NCBI GenBank assembly: GCA_017420605.1
Contig: JAFOIS010000015.1
Span: 1 to 5,808 of the forward strand
Reading direction: 5' to 3'
DNA: 5,808 bases
Origin: Lachnospiraceae bacterium
GTDB taxonomy: Bacteria > Bacillota > Clostridia > Lachnospirales > Lachnospiraceae
The translations under genes were made by a program, and so were the position numbers. The stretch's first letter is position 1. The number at the start of each line of letters is the position of its first letter. This document shows, one piece after another, positions 5,239 through 5,808 of this stretch. The notes below the pieces were generated by a model that was given only the letters and a program-made list of their open reading frames with translations, was not told where the DNA came from and searched no databases.

Positions 5239-5808
5239 TTATCCGATCGTTACAGAAAATGCTTTCTGTCCCGTCAGTTTCTCTGTTGTTGGATCCGGGC
5301 CGCCGAAGCCTGCGAAAAGGGTCCATCTCCCGCTTCCCGGGATCCGTTTCCCGTTTTCCTTCACTACGGTGAACGCCGCTTTATCGATCGGAAGCGCGTA
5401 TTCCTTCTCTTCTCCCGCCTTAAGGCGGATCCTTTGGAAGCCGCACAGTACCGGGTTGGGCGGCGCCATGGCCGATCCTTCGTCGTGCATGTAAAGCTCG
5501 ATCACTTCCCCGCAGTCCGCGGCGCCTTCGTTCCGCACCGTGACATAGGCGCTGTCCCGGTCCGCACGGAGCGATACGATCCTGCATTTCCCGTAGGTGA
5601 GTCCGTATCCGAAGGGATAGAGCGGCTTCCCTTCATAGTACCGGTAAGTCCGGTTCCGCATCGAATAGTCGGTAAAGCCCGGCATCTCCGCAAGCGCGCT
5701 GTTCCGGTAGAAGGTCACCGGAAGCTTGCCGGACGGGGATTCTTTTCCGAAGAGAAGTTCCGCGGCGGCCTTTCCGCCGGCTTCTCCCGGATACCAGGCA
5801 AGCAGTAC
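5239..5808 (-). CDS. Glycoside hydrolase family 3 enzyme, C-terminal part (beta-glucosidase/beta-xylosidase-like); start outside the window
   Basis: The frame is open from the window's right edge to the TAA at 5239-5241, giving 189 residues; full GH3 enzymes of this architecture are about 700-800 residues. The visible piece begins at the end of the GH3 C-terminal domain: AWYPGEAGGKAAAELLFG (4-21), then SPSGKLPVTFY (24-34), both highly typical. RTYRYYEGKPLYPFGYGLTY (53-72) is the hallmark junction into the fibronectin type III-like domain, which fills about 76-189 (VRNEGAADCGEVIELYM, 91-107; LCGFQRIRLKAGEE, 121-134). Family members remove terminal non-reducing beta-linked glucose, xylose or related sugars. 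The catalytic nucleophile and any signal peptide lie outside the window, so activity and location cannot be judged. It is upstream of and co-directional with the transporter genes, 38 bases from the binding-protein gene, so it probably hydrolyses the imported oligosaccharide. The GTG at 5718 is an internal codon, not the start. Confidence 0.93.
   Translation of the reverse strand, partial: VLLAWYPGEAGGKAAAELLFGKESPSGKLPVTFYRNSALAEMPGFTDYSMRNRTYRYYEGKPLYPFGYGLTYGKCRIVSLRADRDSAYVTVRNEGAADCGEVIELYMHDEGSAMAPPNPVLCGFQRIRLKAGEEKEYALPIDKAAFTVVKENGKRIPGSGRWTLFAGFGGPDPTTEKLTGQKAFSVTIG

Noticed and set aside
3797..5494. Long plus-strand open frame (565 codons) opposite the binding-protein gene
   Set aside because: It is antisense to a clearly identified lipoprotein gene with an ideal ribosome binding site. 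It has no recognisable domain or convincing ribosome binding site, and it crosses three separate minus-strand genes. GC-rich codon usage on the other strand explains the lack of stops.

Overview
The window looks like a chromosomal segment of a Gram-positive anaerobe of the Bacillota, class Clostridia (gut or rumen type, perhaps Lachnospiraceae or a relative). This is inferred from several things: the style of the imidazoleglycerol-phosphate dehydratase, strong AAAGGAGG-type ribosome binding sites, a lipoprotein sugar-binding protein with two MalF/MalG-type permeases but no ATPase beside them, U-tailed intrinsic terminators, and coding DNA of medium-high GC (mid-50s percent by eye) with AT-rich control regions. 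Genus cannot be fixed from this sequence.

Layout. Left edge, plus strand: the 3' part of hisB (2-562), ending in two consecutive hairpins, the second a textbook intrinsic terminator (588-617). Everything else is on the minus strand and is read right to left. From the right edge come the C-terminal part of a glycoside hydrolase family 3 enzyme (5239-5808, start outside the window), a solute-binding lipoprotein (3953-5200), a 126-bp structured spacer, a first permease (2945-3826) and a second permease (2077-2940). A hairpin terminator with a UUCG loop closes this unit (2003-2038). Directly after it a new minus-strand promoter (1964-1991) with a perfect palindromic operator (1937-1958) drives a TetR-type regulator (1354-1926). 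The regulator gene overlaps by 8 bases a CPBP-family intramembrane protease gene (639-1361), which runs convergently towards hisB.

How the genes fit together. The GH3 enzyme, binding protein and two permeases form an oligosaccharide uptake and breakdown operon: the lipoprotein captures a sugar, the permeases import it, and the GH3 enzyme probably removes beta-linked terminal sugars. The ATP-binding subunit is absent here and is probably a shared MsmK/MsiK-type ATPase encoded elsewhere. The TetR-CPBP pair is a separate, probably autorepressed two-gene operon with unknown inducer and unknown protease substrate. HisB belongs to histidine synthesis and is unrelated to its neighbours.

I see no mobile element, CRISPR array, tRNA, rRNA or clear novel system. 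The points most worth a second look are the well-resolved TetR promoter-operator, an Asp-to-Tyr change beside a metal-ligand motif of HisB, and the hairpin-rich spacer between the binding-protein and permease genes.
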